From positions 1,736,001 through 1,800,000 of the forward strand of contig CAVUFH010000003.1 in NCBI GenBank assembly GCA_963740835.1: a stretch of 64,000 nt of DNA, written 5' to 3'. Below are positions 16,064 through 24,029 of the stretch, in pieces; within the stretch, counting starts at the first letter, position 1; the number at the start of each line of letters is the position of its first letter. The notes below the pieces were generated by a model. It was not told where the DNA came from. It did no database searches and saw nothing but the letters and a program-made list of their open reading frames with translations. The DNA comes from CAVUFH01 sp963740835 (GTDB taxonomy: Bacteria > Actinomycetota > Acidimicrobiia > IMCC26256 > PALSA-610). The position numbers and the translations under genes are program-made.

Positions 16064-17202
16064 AAGAGGCGCGCGGTCGCGAGGTCGGCACCCGCGCGCA
16101 GGGCGCGGAGCTTTTCCCAGACGAGCGAGGGCGCGACGTCGCCGATGCCGGCGGAGGTGTCGAAGCCGCAGTCGGTCCCCGCGATGATCCGGCGCGGGTC
16201 GCCGACGGCGGTTGCGATCCGCTCGACGCGTTCGGCGACGACCTCGGGGTGTTCCACGTAGTTGCTCGTCGTGTCGATGACGCCGGCGATCAGGGACATG
16301 TGATCGGGAAGCGGCTCGCGGACGAAGCAGGCGTGTTCGTGCGCGTGGCGCGCGTTCGCCATGGAGATCACCAGCGCGCCGACATGGGCGCTATAGAGGA
16401 TCGCGAGGATCGCGTCGAGGGGGACATCGAGTGTGTGCGGACCTTCGTAGTTGCCCCAGCACACGTGGAGTCGCACCTGGGCGCGGTCGATACCGGTGAG
16501 CGCGTGGTTGATGTTGTCGACGACGAGCACGACCCACTCGAGGAACTCGTCGAGGGGCCGGTCCGCGAACAGGGTGTGGCGTTCCATCGCGAGGTCGGGC
16601 GCGTCGATCTGCAACAGCAAGCCCCGGTCGGTGATGACGCGATACTCGGTGCGCAGCGCGTCGGCGATGGCGCGCACGTACTCCGCGCGGGTCGCGTAGT
16701 AGCGGTTGTCCATCGCCGAGGCGACGATGCCGGGCGACGCCGCGGTCATGAACGTTTCGACGAACGGCGTGTCACGGACCAACGCGCACTCGGCTTCGAC
16801 TTCGGACGGGTCGGGGTACGTCACCACGCCGATCGCGGCCGGCGCCGTCATCAGGTTCACCTTCATCCGCCCCAAGCGGGGCAGCGCGAGCTCCATGTAG
16901 TCGGGGTGGTCGAGGAGGTCGCGCATGAGCGGCCGGTGACTCGAATCGCCGAAGCCGGTCATGCGGTGCTGGACGTAGGTGAAGAAGCTCTCACGCGCCT
17001 GTTCGCCGTCGTTGCCGATGTCGATGCCGGCGTCCGCCTGCGCAGCGATCGCGGCCGCGGTGGCGGTGACGACCGCGGCGTCGAATTCGCCGGCGTCCAC
17101 CGACTCGCCCCGGCTGCGGCGCCCGTGCAGCTCGGCGAGTCCCGGCGGGCGGGGCAGGCTGCCCGCGTGCGTGGTCAGGACGCGCGTCTCGCTCCGCTGC
17201 AC
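16060..17202 (-). CDS. cobalamin-independent methionine synthase-like zinc methyltransferase
   Basis: 380-residue MetE C-terminal-domain-like TIM barrel without the N-terminal MetE domain. The opening VLTTHAGSLPRPPGL is typical. Zinc ligands are expected at His246 and Cys248 (HVCWGN) and Cys345 (GTDCGF). Proteins of this length in actinobacteria include epoxyalkane:coenzyme M transferase-like and unassigned thiol alkyltransferases, so methionine synthesis should not be assumed. It follows the CMD-family gene by 6 bp on the same strand, implying an operon. Confidence 0.85.
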   Translation of the reverse strand: MQRSETRVLTTHAGSLPRPPGLAELHGRRSRGESVDAGEFDAAVVTATAAAIAAQADAGIDIGNDGEQARESFFTYVQHRMTGFGDSSHRPLMRDLLDHPDYMELALPRLGRMKVNLMTAPAAIGVVTYPDPSEVEAECALVRDTPFVETFMTAASPGIVASAMDNRYYATRAEYVRAIADALRTEYRVITDRGLLLQIDAPDLAMERHTLFADRPLDEFLEWVVLVVDNINHALTGIDRAQVRLHVCWGNYEGPHTLDVPLDAILAILYSAHVGALVISMANARHAHEHACFVREPLPDHMSLIAGVIDTTSNYVEHPEVVAERVERIATAVGDPRRIIAGTDCGFDTSAGIGDVAPSLVWEKLRALRAGADLATARLF

Positions 17203-17208
17203 GGCTGC

Positions 17209-17691
17209 TCAGATGTCGATGGGGCAGGCGTCGTCGACGCCGAGCACCGCCAGTGTGCGCCCCAAGCCGACGAACACGGCCAGGCACAGGGTGAGGTCGA
17301 GGATCTCGTCATCGCCGAACGCGGCGCGCATGCGCACGAACAGCTCGTCGTCCATCTGGTCGTGCGCGGTCGCGAAACGCTCGGCGTACTCGATCGCGAG
17401 CCGTTGTCGCTCGCTGTAGCCGGAGTAGGTCCGGTACTCCCGCACGTGCGCGTATATCTCTTCGGAGACGCCGGCCTCGCGCACGCTCGGTGCGCGGAAG
17501 TCGGCGCAGGCGTTGCAGTCGTTGAGCTGCGCGACGCGGAAACGCGCGACCTCGCGTTCGGATGCCGGCAGCTTGCTCCGCTGGTACGCGGTCGTGATCA
17601 TGCGGTCGACCATGCCGGCCATCTCGGGCCGCAGGGTCCAGATCATCGACGCGTCGCCACCAGGACCCTCGGGAACATCGATCCGAGCCAC
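17209..17691 (-). CDS. carboxymuconolactone decarboxylase / AhpD-like protein
   Basis: 160-residue all-helical CMD-domain protein with the CxxC motif Cys59-Cys62 in NDCNACADFR, as in AhpD-type peroxidatic disulfide reductases, rather than gamma-carboxymuconolactone decarboxylase, which lacks it. SGYSERQRLAIEYAERF and the preceding HVREY helix are standard. GTG 17691 is the chosen start (MARIDVPEGP). The longer frame to 17793 enters Arg-rich noncoding sequence. First gene of a two-gene operon with the MetE-like protein. Confidence 0.85.
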   Translation of the reverse strand: MARIDVPEGPGGDASMIWTLRPEMAGMVDRMITTAYQRSKLPASEREVARFRVAQLNDCNACADFRAPSVREAGVSEEIYAHVREYRTYSGYSERQRLAIEYAERFATAHDQMDDELFVRMRAAFGDDEILDLTLCLAVFVGLGRTLAVLGVDDACPIDI

Positions 17692-17866
17692 GCGCGCATC
17701 TTCGCGCGTCTGGCTCGGGCAAGTTGCCCGGCGGCGAGTAGCCCGGCCACCAGCCGGGAAGGTCGAGCTCGCGTCATCGGAGAAGGCCAACATGGGGGCG
17801 ACCCGGAGTCAAACATCGGGACCCAGCTAGCGTCCGCGCGTCCGACGACGCGAGGAGCCTGCCCCG

Positions 17867-18729
17867 ATGAGCCCACCCGAGACCAACACTCCGACCGCGA
17901 ACGCGGAGGTGATCATCGTCGACGAGCCGCGACCACGCGTGCGCCGCATCACGATGAACCGGCCCGAGAAGCGCAACAGCCTCGTCCATCCGTTGCGCGG
18001 TGCGATTCTCGACACCTTGCGCGCCCACGACCAAGACCCGGGCGTGTCGGTCACGATCATCCGCGGTGCGGGCCCGTCGTTCTCCGCGGGCTACGACCTC
18101 GGTGGCGGGAACGAGGGCCAGGAGATGCCGTACTACACGCCCGGCGGCGAGGGCGCGTGGCCGCGACACGTCACCGAGGGCTGGATGAGCATCTGGGATC
18201 TCGCAAAGCCGGTGATCGCGCAGGTGCACGGCTACTGCCTCGCGGGCGCGAGCGAGCTCGCGACCGGTTGCGACCTCGTCTACATGGCCGAGGACGCGCA
18301 GATGGGGTATCCCGCGGTGCGGTTCGGAGTCCCCGACATGCACTTCCACCCGTGGTTCCTCGGTATGCGCAAGGCGATGGAGATGATGCTCACCGGCGAC
18401 TCGATCTCGGGTGTCGAAGCGGTGCAGCTCGGTTGGGCGAACGCGGCGTGGCCCGCGGACGAGCTCGACGAGAACGTGCTCGACGTCGCGGCTCGGATCG
18501 CGATGGTCCCCAGCGAGCTGTTGCAGCTGAACAAGCGCGTCGTCCACCGCCAGATGGACGCGATGGGCATGCGCGCCGGCATTCGCGCCGGCACCGAACT
18601 GTGCGCACTCGGAACGCACACGAAGGCGATGCACGAGTTCGTCGGCGCCGCCGCGAGAAAGGGCTCACGAACGCGCTGCAGGAGCGCGACGCGCCGTTCG
18701 GCGACTACCGCACGACGGAAAGCGACTGA
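17867..18729 (+). CDS. enoyl-CoA hydratase/isomerase (crotonase) family, frameshifted near the C-terminus
   Basis: About 288 residues of crotonase fold: MNRPEKRNSL, the oxyanion segment GAGPSFSAGYDL and GYCLAGASELATGCDLVY. The Glu usually found after the second oxyanion strand (PEI in hydratases) is replaced in VPDMHFHPWFLG, so hydratase activity is doubtful. At about 18650 the frame breaks: the uninterrupted frame runs on as Arg/Ser-rich nonsense to 19381, while the adjacent frame supplies the expected ending KGLTNALQERDAPFGDYR and stops at 18729. One missing base explains this. GAGGAG lies upstream of ATG 17867. The fucosidase gene begins 3 bp after the corrected stop, so both sit in one operon. 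Confidence 0.85.
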
Positions 18730-18732
18730 CGA

Positions 18733-20196
18733 GTGGCGTCGCGCAATCCGCTCGGTCGCAACCCGGTCCTTCGTGAGCTGCGCCGGCATCGAATCCCGGC
18801 GTGGTGGCAGGACGCCAAGCTCGGGATCTTCGTCCACTGGACACCCGCGTCGGTGCCGGCCTTCGCGCCCGTCGACATGGAGATCGGCGCGCTGCTCCAG
18901 TCGGGTCGGAGGGACGCGCTCGCGTGGTCGCCCTACACCGAGTGGTACGAGAACTCGATGCGGTTTCCTGCGAGCCCGGTCGCGCAACATCACCGCGAGG
19001 TGTACGGAACGCAGCCGTACACCGCGTTCGCGGCTGAGTGGGAAGGCGGGCTCGAGCAGTGGGATCCCGATGCCTGGGCCGCCCAGTTCGCGGCGACCGG
19101 GGCGAGGTATGTGGTGCTCGTCGCCAAGCATCACGATGGCTACTGCCTCTGGCCGACCAATGTCGTCAATCCCCATCGTCCCGGGTGGCACTGCCGGCGC
19201 GACGTCGTCGGCGAACTGGCCGAAGCGGTGCGCGGCGCCGGCATGCGGTTCGGCCTCTACTACTCGGGCGGCCTCGACTGGTCGTTCGAAGCCCATCCGA
19301 TCGGGTCGCTCTCCGACCTGCTCACCGCGATCCCGCGCCGCGACTATCCCGCGTACGCCGACGCCCACGTGCGCGAGCTGATCGCGCGCTACCTACCGAG
19401 CGTCCTGTGGAACGACATCGCGTGGCCCTCCGACGGGAAGCATCTCTGGCCGTTGTTCGCGCACTACTACGACGCGGTGCCCGACGGTGTCGTCAACGAC
19501 CGGTGGATGCCGTGGAGTCCGCTGCTCGGCGCAACGCGCTTCGCCCCTGTCCAGCGCGTCATCGACAAAGGTGCGCAGCGGCAGGCGCAGCGCGATGCCG
19601 GCATCGTGCCGCCGAAGCCGCCCTACTTCGACGTACGTACCCCGGAGTACGCGGTGTTCCCGGACGTGCAGCGCGCGCCCTGGGAGTGCGTACGGGGCAT
19701 GGACCAGAGCTTCGGGTACAACGCGCAATCCCGACCCGAGGACTTCATCGCGATCGACGAGCTGCTCTGGTCTGTCGCCGACATCGTCGCCAAGGGCGGC
19801 AACCTGCTCCTCAACGTCGGACCACGTGGTGTCGACGCGCAGATCCCGGACCAACAGCGCGAACGCCTCGACGCGCTCGGCGCGTGGCTCACGCCGCACA
19901 CCGCCGCGGTGCGCTCCAGCCGCCCGTGGGTCACACCCGGTACCACCACCTCGGAAGGTGCAGAGTTGCGCTACACCGCGCGTGACGACGACGTCTTCGC
20001 GTTCGTGCGCGACGCCACTGGTGCCGTGACACTGCCGGACGTGCTCTCGACGCCGACGACCGCGGTCACCGACGCGGACGGAAAGACGCTGGTGTGGTCC
20101 GGCACCGACGCGGGCGTCCGGGTCGAACTCGTGCCGTCCGGTCGCGGGCCGGACGTGATCCGGCTGGGCCACGTCACCGCTCGCGCGTCCAACTGA
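18733..20196 (+). CDS. alpha-L-fucosidase, GH29
   Basis: 487 residues. The GH29 catalytic barrel starts at WWQDAKLGIFVHW, with AKHHDGYCLW (131-140) and LWNDIAWP (225-232), where Asp228 is the expected nucleophile. NLLLNVGPRGVDAQIP marks the end of the barrel and a beta-sandwich domain follows. It hydrolyses terminal alpha-L-fucose. No signal peptide is visible, so it acts in the cytoplasm or leaves by an unrecognised route. GTG 18733 lies 3 bp after the corrected stop of the crotonase, indicating co-transcription. The acid/base residue varies in this family and is not assigned. Confidence 0.88.
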   Translation: MASRNPLGRNPVLRELRRHRIPAWWQDAKLGIFVHWTPASVPAFAPVDMEIGALLQSGRRDALAWSPYTEWYENSMRFPASPVAQHHREVYGTQPYTAFAAEWEGGLEQWDPDAWAAQFAATGARYVVLVAKHHDGYCLWPTNVVNPHRPGWHCRRDVVGELAEAVRGAGMRFGLYYSGGLDWSFEAHPIGSLSDLLTAIPRRDYPAYADAHVRELIARYLPSVLWNDIAWPSDGKHLWPLFAHYYDAVPDGVVNDRWMPWSPLLGATRFAPVQRVIDKGAQRQAQRDAGIVPPKPPYFDVRTPEYAVFPDVQRAPWECVRGMDQSFGYNAQSRPEDFIAIDELLWSVADIVAKGGNLLLNVGPRGVDAQIPDQQRERLDALGAWLTPHTAAVRSSRPWVTPGTTTSEGAELRYTARDDDVFAFVRDATGAVTLPDVLSTPTTAVTDADGKTLVWSGTDAGVRVELVPSGRGPDVIRLGHVTARASN

Positions 20197-20317
20197 GGGA
20201 GACGCGCGAGGCGCTGAGTGGCGTTACCCACTGCGGTTGCGCGCGTCGCCGCAGCCGCGACCGTCACGGGCGCAGATGCTGCAGGGAGTCCGAGCCAACC
20301 CCCCGAAAGGACGAACC

Positions 20318-20587
20318 ATGGCCACCACCGTCGACTCCCTGGTCCACTACCCCGCCAAAATGCATCACCGCGCGGTGGCATTCGGCATCGCCGCGGCGCT
20401 GCTCGTGGGCGGCGCGATCGGCACCACCGCCGTGATCGCGGCCGACAACGACGGCGGCACCAAGGCGCCGACCGAGGCGACGTCGAAGGCAAGTCCGGCA
20501 CAAGACTCCTTGGTGGCGCAGTACGGCTCGCACGCGTCGCAGCCGTTCGCGTCGCAGCCGACGCTGCGTGTCTCCGGCGCACGTTGA
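20318..20587 (+). CDS. small single-pass membrane protein
   Basis: 89 residues. A short N-terminal cytoplasmic stretch with HYPAKMHHRAV leads into one hydrophobic helix (about residues 22-45, AFGIAAALLVGGAIGTTAVI), then a polar Thr/Ser/Ala-rich tail ending in QPTLRVSGAR. No recognised domain. The ATG at 20318 has a clear Shine-Dalgarno AAAGG (20306-20310), unlike many neighbours. It is monocistronic by position, lying between the fucosidase and a convergent regulator. Confidence 0.55.
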   Translation: MATTVDSLVHYPAKMHHRAVAFGIAAALLVGGAIGTTAVIAADNDGGTKAPTEATSKASPAQDSLVAQYGSHASQPFASQPTLRVSGAR

Positions 20588-20795
20588 CCGACCTGTTCAC
20601 CACCAATGTGCTCGAGCGAGGGCGGCCTGGCGACCAGCCGGCCGCCCGCCCTCGTCGCACGTCGGCGACCAGCTCGGCGCCAGGTCTCCTCGGCGCCAGT
20701 CAGGACGTGACGCAGTAGCGGACGTAGACGACACCACTGCTGAACCTGCGCTCGTCGAGCAGCTGCTGCACCTGCTCGGCGAATGGGGTGGCGCA
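20588..20795. other. intergenic, no gene seen
   Basis: 208 bp between convergent genes. Reading frames on both strands are short and Arg-rich. No strong hairpin with a T tract was found, so any termination signal here is not visible by eye. Confidence 0.5.
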
Positions 20796-21815
20796 TCAGC
20801 CGGCGGCGCGCTCACGGAGTGCGCGGACATCGAGCAAGGTGACGCTGCGGCCGGCCACGTCGATCCAGCCGAGCTCGCGCAGCGTGCGCAGCGCTTTGAC
20901 GACGGCTTCTCGTGACAAGCCCGACAGCGACGCGATCTCTTGTTGCGAGAGCGGTACGGTCAGCACCACGCCGTTGACCGGTGTCGTCGAGTCGAGATCG
21001 GCGAACTCGGCGAGCCGGCGGCACACGCGTGTGAGGGCGTCTGCGGTACCAAGCTCGAGCGCGCGATCGGTGCTCTCGCGCAACCGTTCGGCGAGGACGT
21101 CGAGAAGGGCGCGCGCGATGCCCGCGCGCGTGTCGAGCAGTTCGCGGAACCGCTCGAAGGAGATCGCGATGAGCTGTACCGCGGTGAGCGTCGACGCGGA
21201 GGTGCTGCGCACGCCGCCGTCGATCGCCGACAGCTCGCCGAGGATCGCGCCTTCGCCCCGAACTGCGACCACGAGTTCGCGACCGTCGGTGGAGACGCGC
21301 ACCAGCTTCACCGAGCCGTGCTCGACGATGAGGACCTCGTAGCCGGGATCGCCTTCTTCGAACACGCGCGATCGCGCCGGATGCCGCTGCCGCCGGCCGG
21401 CCTGCACGAGCGCTTCGACGTCGTCGGCCGCGAGGAACTCGAGGAACGTCCCGCCCGCCACGCGCGTCATGCTACGACCATCGTGCCGCTGCACCCGCGG
21501 AGTTTCGGTGGCGGGGGAATCGCCCCAAGCCTCGCGCGCGAGTTGCTGTTGCGCATCGAGCGCGGCCGCGAGCGCGTCCACCGCCGACGCGAACACTGCG
21601 GAGATCCCGTCGCGCACCGTCGAGACGATCACGCCGCCGTTGCCGGTGACCGCGCCGTGCAGGATCGCGTCGTGGCGCCCGAAGGGGCTCTGCATCGCGG
21701 CCTCGGGTTCCTGCATGCGCGTCGAGGTGACGAGGTCCGTGAACAGGAAGGTCACCGTTCCGGTGGGCAGTTCCGGCACCACCGCTCCCGCTGGTCGGCT
21801 GCGTCGAGGAGGCAT
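20796..21815 (-). CDS. class III cyclase half-domain fused to a CRP/FNR-type regulator
   Basis: 339 residues. Residues 16-95 are the first half of a class III nucleotidyl cyclase (LPTGTVTFLFTD, metal Asp27; second metal Asp69 in RDGISAVF, where the usual Gly before Asp is Arg). The second half of the cyclase, with base-recognition and transition-state residues, is absent. Residues about 118-230 form a cyclic-nucleotide-binding domain (GEGAILGELSAIDGG) and 255-330 a CRP winged HTH (LSQQEIASLSGLSREAVVKAL). A standalone CRP could start at Met116, so the cyclase part may be a relic or a dimerisation/ligand module. The promoter region faces the ArsR-SRPBCC gene. Confidence 0.85.
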   Translation of the reverse strand: MPPRRSRPAGAVVPELPTGTVTFLFTDLVTSTRMQEPEAAMQSPFGRHDAILHGAVTGNGGVIVSTVRDGISAVFASAVDALAAALDAQQQLAREAWGDSPATETPRVQRHDGRSMTRVAGGTFLEFLAADDVEALVQAGRRQRHPARSRVFEEGDPGYEVLIVEHGSVKLVRVSTDGRELVVAVRGEGAILGELSAIDGGVRSTSASTLTAVQLIAISFERFRELLDTRAGIARALLDVLAERLRESTDRALELGTADALTRVCRRLAEFADLDSTTPVNGVVLTVPLSQQEIASLSGLSREAVVKALRTLRELGWIDVAGRSVTLLDVRALRERAAG

Positions 21816-21824
21816 CGCGCGACC

Positions 21825-21854
21825 TTGACAGGTGACTATTTAGTCACCTATCTT
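21825..21854 (+). promoter_or_regulatory. promoter with perfect 20-bp operator palindrome
   Basis: TTGACA (21825-21830) and TATCTT (21849-21854) flank a perfect inverted repeat: AGGTGACTA (21830-21838), TT, TAGTCACCT (21841-21849). The GTG at 21861 follows the -10 by 6 nt. A repressor on the dyad would cover the whole spacer. The ArsR half of the downstream protein is the natural candidate, giving negative autoregulation. Confidence 0.75.
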
Positions 21855-21860
21855 GGGCGG

Positions 21861-22613
21861 GTGGATGACGTGTTCCGCGCCCTGGCCGACCCGACCCGCC
21901 GGGCCCTGCTCGACGAGCTCTTCCAACAAGACGGCCAGACGTTGCACGCGCTCGGTGCGCGTTTCGACATGACGCGGTTCGGCGTGATGAAGCACCTCAA
22001 GCAACTCGAGGACGCGGGGCTCGTGGTCACGAAGCGACGGGGCCGCGAGAAGTTGCACTTCCTCAACCCGGTTCCGATCCGGCTCGTCCACGACCGGTGG
22101 GTGAGCAAGTACGCCGAGCCCTGGGCCGCCGCGCTCAGCGACATCAAACAGAGACTGGAGAATCCCATGGAGAAGGTGTTCGAGATCTACATCAAGACGA
22201 CCCCCGAGCGGCTCTGGGAAGCGATCACCGATTCCGAGATCAGGTCCAAGTACAACTTCGGTGCGGGCGTCACCTCGGACTGGACCCCTGGCTCCCACTT
22301 CGAGATGGGTGTGTCGCAGGCCGGGCTCGTGCTCGGCCAGGGCGAGAACCTCGAGGTCGATCCGCCGCGCAAGCTCGTGCAGAGCTGCACGATGCTGTGG
22401 AGCGAAGACGTGAAGAAAGAAGGCGCGACGCGCATCACGTGGGAGATCGAACCGGTCGGCGACTCGTGCCGGCTCACGGTCACACACGACCAACTGCGCG
22501 AAGGCGCGAACGACGAGCTCTACGGCGGCTGGCCGATGATCCTCTCGGGTCTGAAGACGTGGCTCGAGACCGGCGAGCAGCTCACCACGCCGGGCTCGCT
22601 CATGTACACGTGA
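21861..22613 (+). CDS. ArsR-SRPBCC (AHSA1-like) fusion protein
   Basis: 250 residues. Residues 1-85 are an ArsR-type winged HTH (VFRALADPTRRALLDELF; HALGARFDMTRFGVMKHLKQLEDAGLV). Residues about 103-245 are an AHSA1/SRPBCC START-like domain (MEKVFEIYIKTTPERLWEAITD; WEIEPVGDSCRLTVTHDQL). The SRPBCC cavity probably binds a hydrophobic ligand that controls DNA binding, or the two activities are simply fused. The GTG at 21861 is leaderless by promoter position. An internal ATG at 22167 with GGAG upstream, exactly at the SRPBCC boundary, could give a free SRPBCC product. No metal-binding Cys pair is seen. Confidence 0.87.
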   Translation: MDDVFRALADPTRRALLDELFQQDGQTLHALGARFDMTRFGVMKHLKQLEDAGLVVTKRRGREKLHFLNPVPIRLVHDRWVSKYAEPWAAALSDIKQRLENPMEKVFEIYIKTTPERLWEAITDSEIRSKYNFGAGVTSDWTPGSHFEMGVSQAGLVLGQGENLEVDPPRKLVQSCTMLWSEDVKKEGATRITWEIEPVGDSCRLTVTHDQLREGANDELYGGWPMILSGLKTWLETGEQLTTPGSLMYT

Positions 22614-22643
22614 GCTGACGCGTCGAGATCCTCGGTCGCGCGG

Positions 22644-24002
22644 TCACGTGCGGTCGAGGATCTCCGCGGCGGCGCGCCGCCCGGAGCGGACCGCGCCGTC
22701 GATCGCGCCGTACGACATCGTCGCCGTCTCGGTTCCGGCCCAGTGCACCCGGTCGAACGGTTCGCGGAGCAACGGCCCGTAACGGGTGAGGATGCCGCTC
22801 CGGAAGTGGGCCATCGAGCAGCCGCGCGTCCACTCCTCGTTCCACCACGCGGTCTCGATGAAGTCGACGGGCGACGCCGCACGGGGTCCGAGGCGCGCCG
22901 CGAGCGCGTCGAGCACCGCCCGCCGGCGTTCGGCGGGATCGAGCGCGTCGAGTCGTTCGGCAACCGGTCCGAACGTGAACGACGCGATGACGCCGGGCGT
23001 ACCACCCGCAGGTGACGCGTCGAGCGTCACCTCTGCGGCCGACCGCGGTTCGGCCGTCTGCCCGCTGAAGCCGGCGGCGCGCCAGAACGGCTCGTCGTAC
23101 ACGATGAGTGTCTTGGTCTCGGGGCCGGCGACCGCGCTCCGGTACAGCGCGAGCCGGTCATCCGGCAGCACCGGATCGAACGTGATGTCCAGGGCGAGTG
23201 CCGGCGGGACGGTGACGACGATGTGGCGGACGGTGACTGTGAGCGCGTCGGCCTCGACGACCACGTGGTCATCGTGCTGGGTGATCGTCCGCACCGGTGC
23301 CCGCAGCCGAACCGGTTCGTGCAGCGCGTCGGCGACCCGCCGCGCGATCGATCCCGCGCCGCCTTCGATCATGTTCTCCTGCGCGCCGTTCTCGATCGAG
23401 AACAACGTGTTGATGCTCCCGTGCGCGCGCACGAGGAACAAGAGGTTCAGGAACGACACGTCGTTCAAGTCGCCGGTGAAGAGGCCGCGCACCGCCATCT
23501 CGAAGAGGTCGCGCGCGATCTCGGTACGGATCCCCGAACGCGACAACCACCAGCCGATCGAACGTGTGTCCCACTCGGCCGCGCGCTTCGCGGTCCACGG
23601 CGCTTCCAGCGGCACCTGCTTCGACATCCGGTCGATGCGGTACTGCGCGAGGGCGATCGTGCCGATCGCGAGGGGGCTGATCTTGGGGATGAGCCCCGTG
23701 TACCGGCGGGGCCGCCCGTCGTCGATCAAGAGGTGGGCGCCTTTGACCCACGTCTTGTACGTGTCGACGCCGACCTCGTTCGCGAGTCCGAAGATCGCGT
23801 CATGCTTCGGCCCGAGCCAGGCACCGCCCCGGTCGACCGACGATCCGTCGGCGAGCGGCTGCGTCCACACCCGGCCGCCGACGCGGTCGCGCGCTTCGAG
23901 CACGATGACGTGCTTCCCGTGCTGCTGCAGCTGCCGCGCGGTCGTGAGCCCGGCGTATCCCGCACCGACGACACACACGTCCGCATCGACCCGCTCGGAC
24001 AT
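22644..24002 (-). CDS. flavin monoamine oxidase family FAD-dependent oxidoreductase
   Basis: 452 residues. The N-terminal FAD dinucleotide fold has DVCVVGAGYAGLTTARQL, then VLEARDRVGGRVWT and DRGGAWLGP (the GG doublet). The C-terminal FAD contact is VHWAGTETATMSYGAIDGAV. This is the monoamine-oxidase type flavoprotein amine oxidase family, oxidising primary or secondary amines with O2. It is the last gene of a minus-strand operon, 27 bp after the Baeyer-Villiger monooxygenase, and downstream of the methyltransferase. Substrate not known. Confidence 0.9.
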   Translation of the reverse strand: MSERVDADVCVVGAGYAGLTTARQLQQHGKHVIVLEARDRVGGRVWTQPLADGSSVDRGGAWLGPKHDAIFGLANEVGVDTYKTWVKGAHLLIDDGRPRRYTGLIPKISPLAIGTIALAQYRIDRMSKQVPLEAPWTAKRAAEWDTRSIGWWLSRSGIRTEIARDLFEMAVRGLFTGDLNDVSFLNLLFLVRAHGSINTLFSIENGAQENMIEGGAGSIARRVADALHEPVRLRAPVRTITQHDDHVVVEADALTVTVRHIVVTVPPALALDITFDPVLPDDRLALYRSAVAGPETKTLIVYDEPFWRAAGFSGQTAEPRSAAEVTLDASPAGGTPGVIASFTFGPVAERLDALDPAERRRAVLDALAARLGPRAASPVDFIETAWWNEEWTRGCSMAHFRSGILTRYGPLLREPFDRVHWAGTETATMSYGAIDGAVRSGRRAAAEILDRT

Positions 24003-24029
24003 GCGCCGCAGGACCGTACTCGATCGGGG

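Noticed and set aside
17209..17691. True gamma-carboxymuconolactone decarboxylase (pcaC)
   Set aside because: The CxxC motif and absence of other protocatechuate-pathway genes point to an AhpD-like protein.
15667..18729. 1020-codon open frame on the plus strand
   Set aside because: Antisense to the MetE-like and CMD genes. Only its last 26 codons are real, as the continuation of the crotonase after the frameshift.
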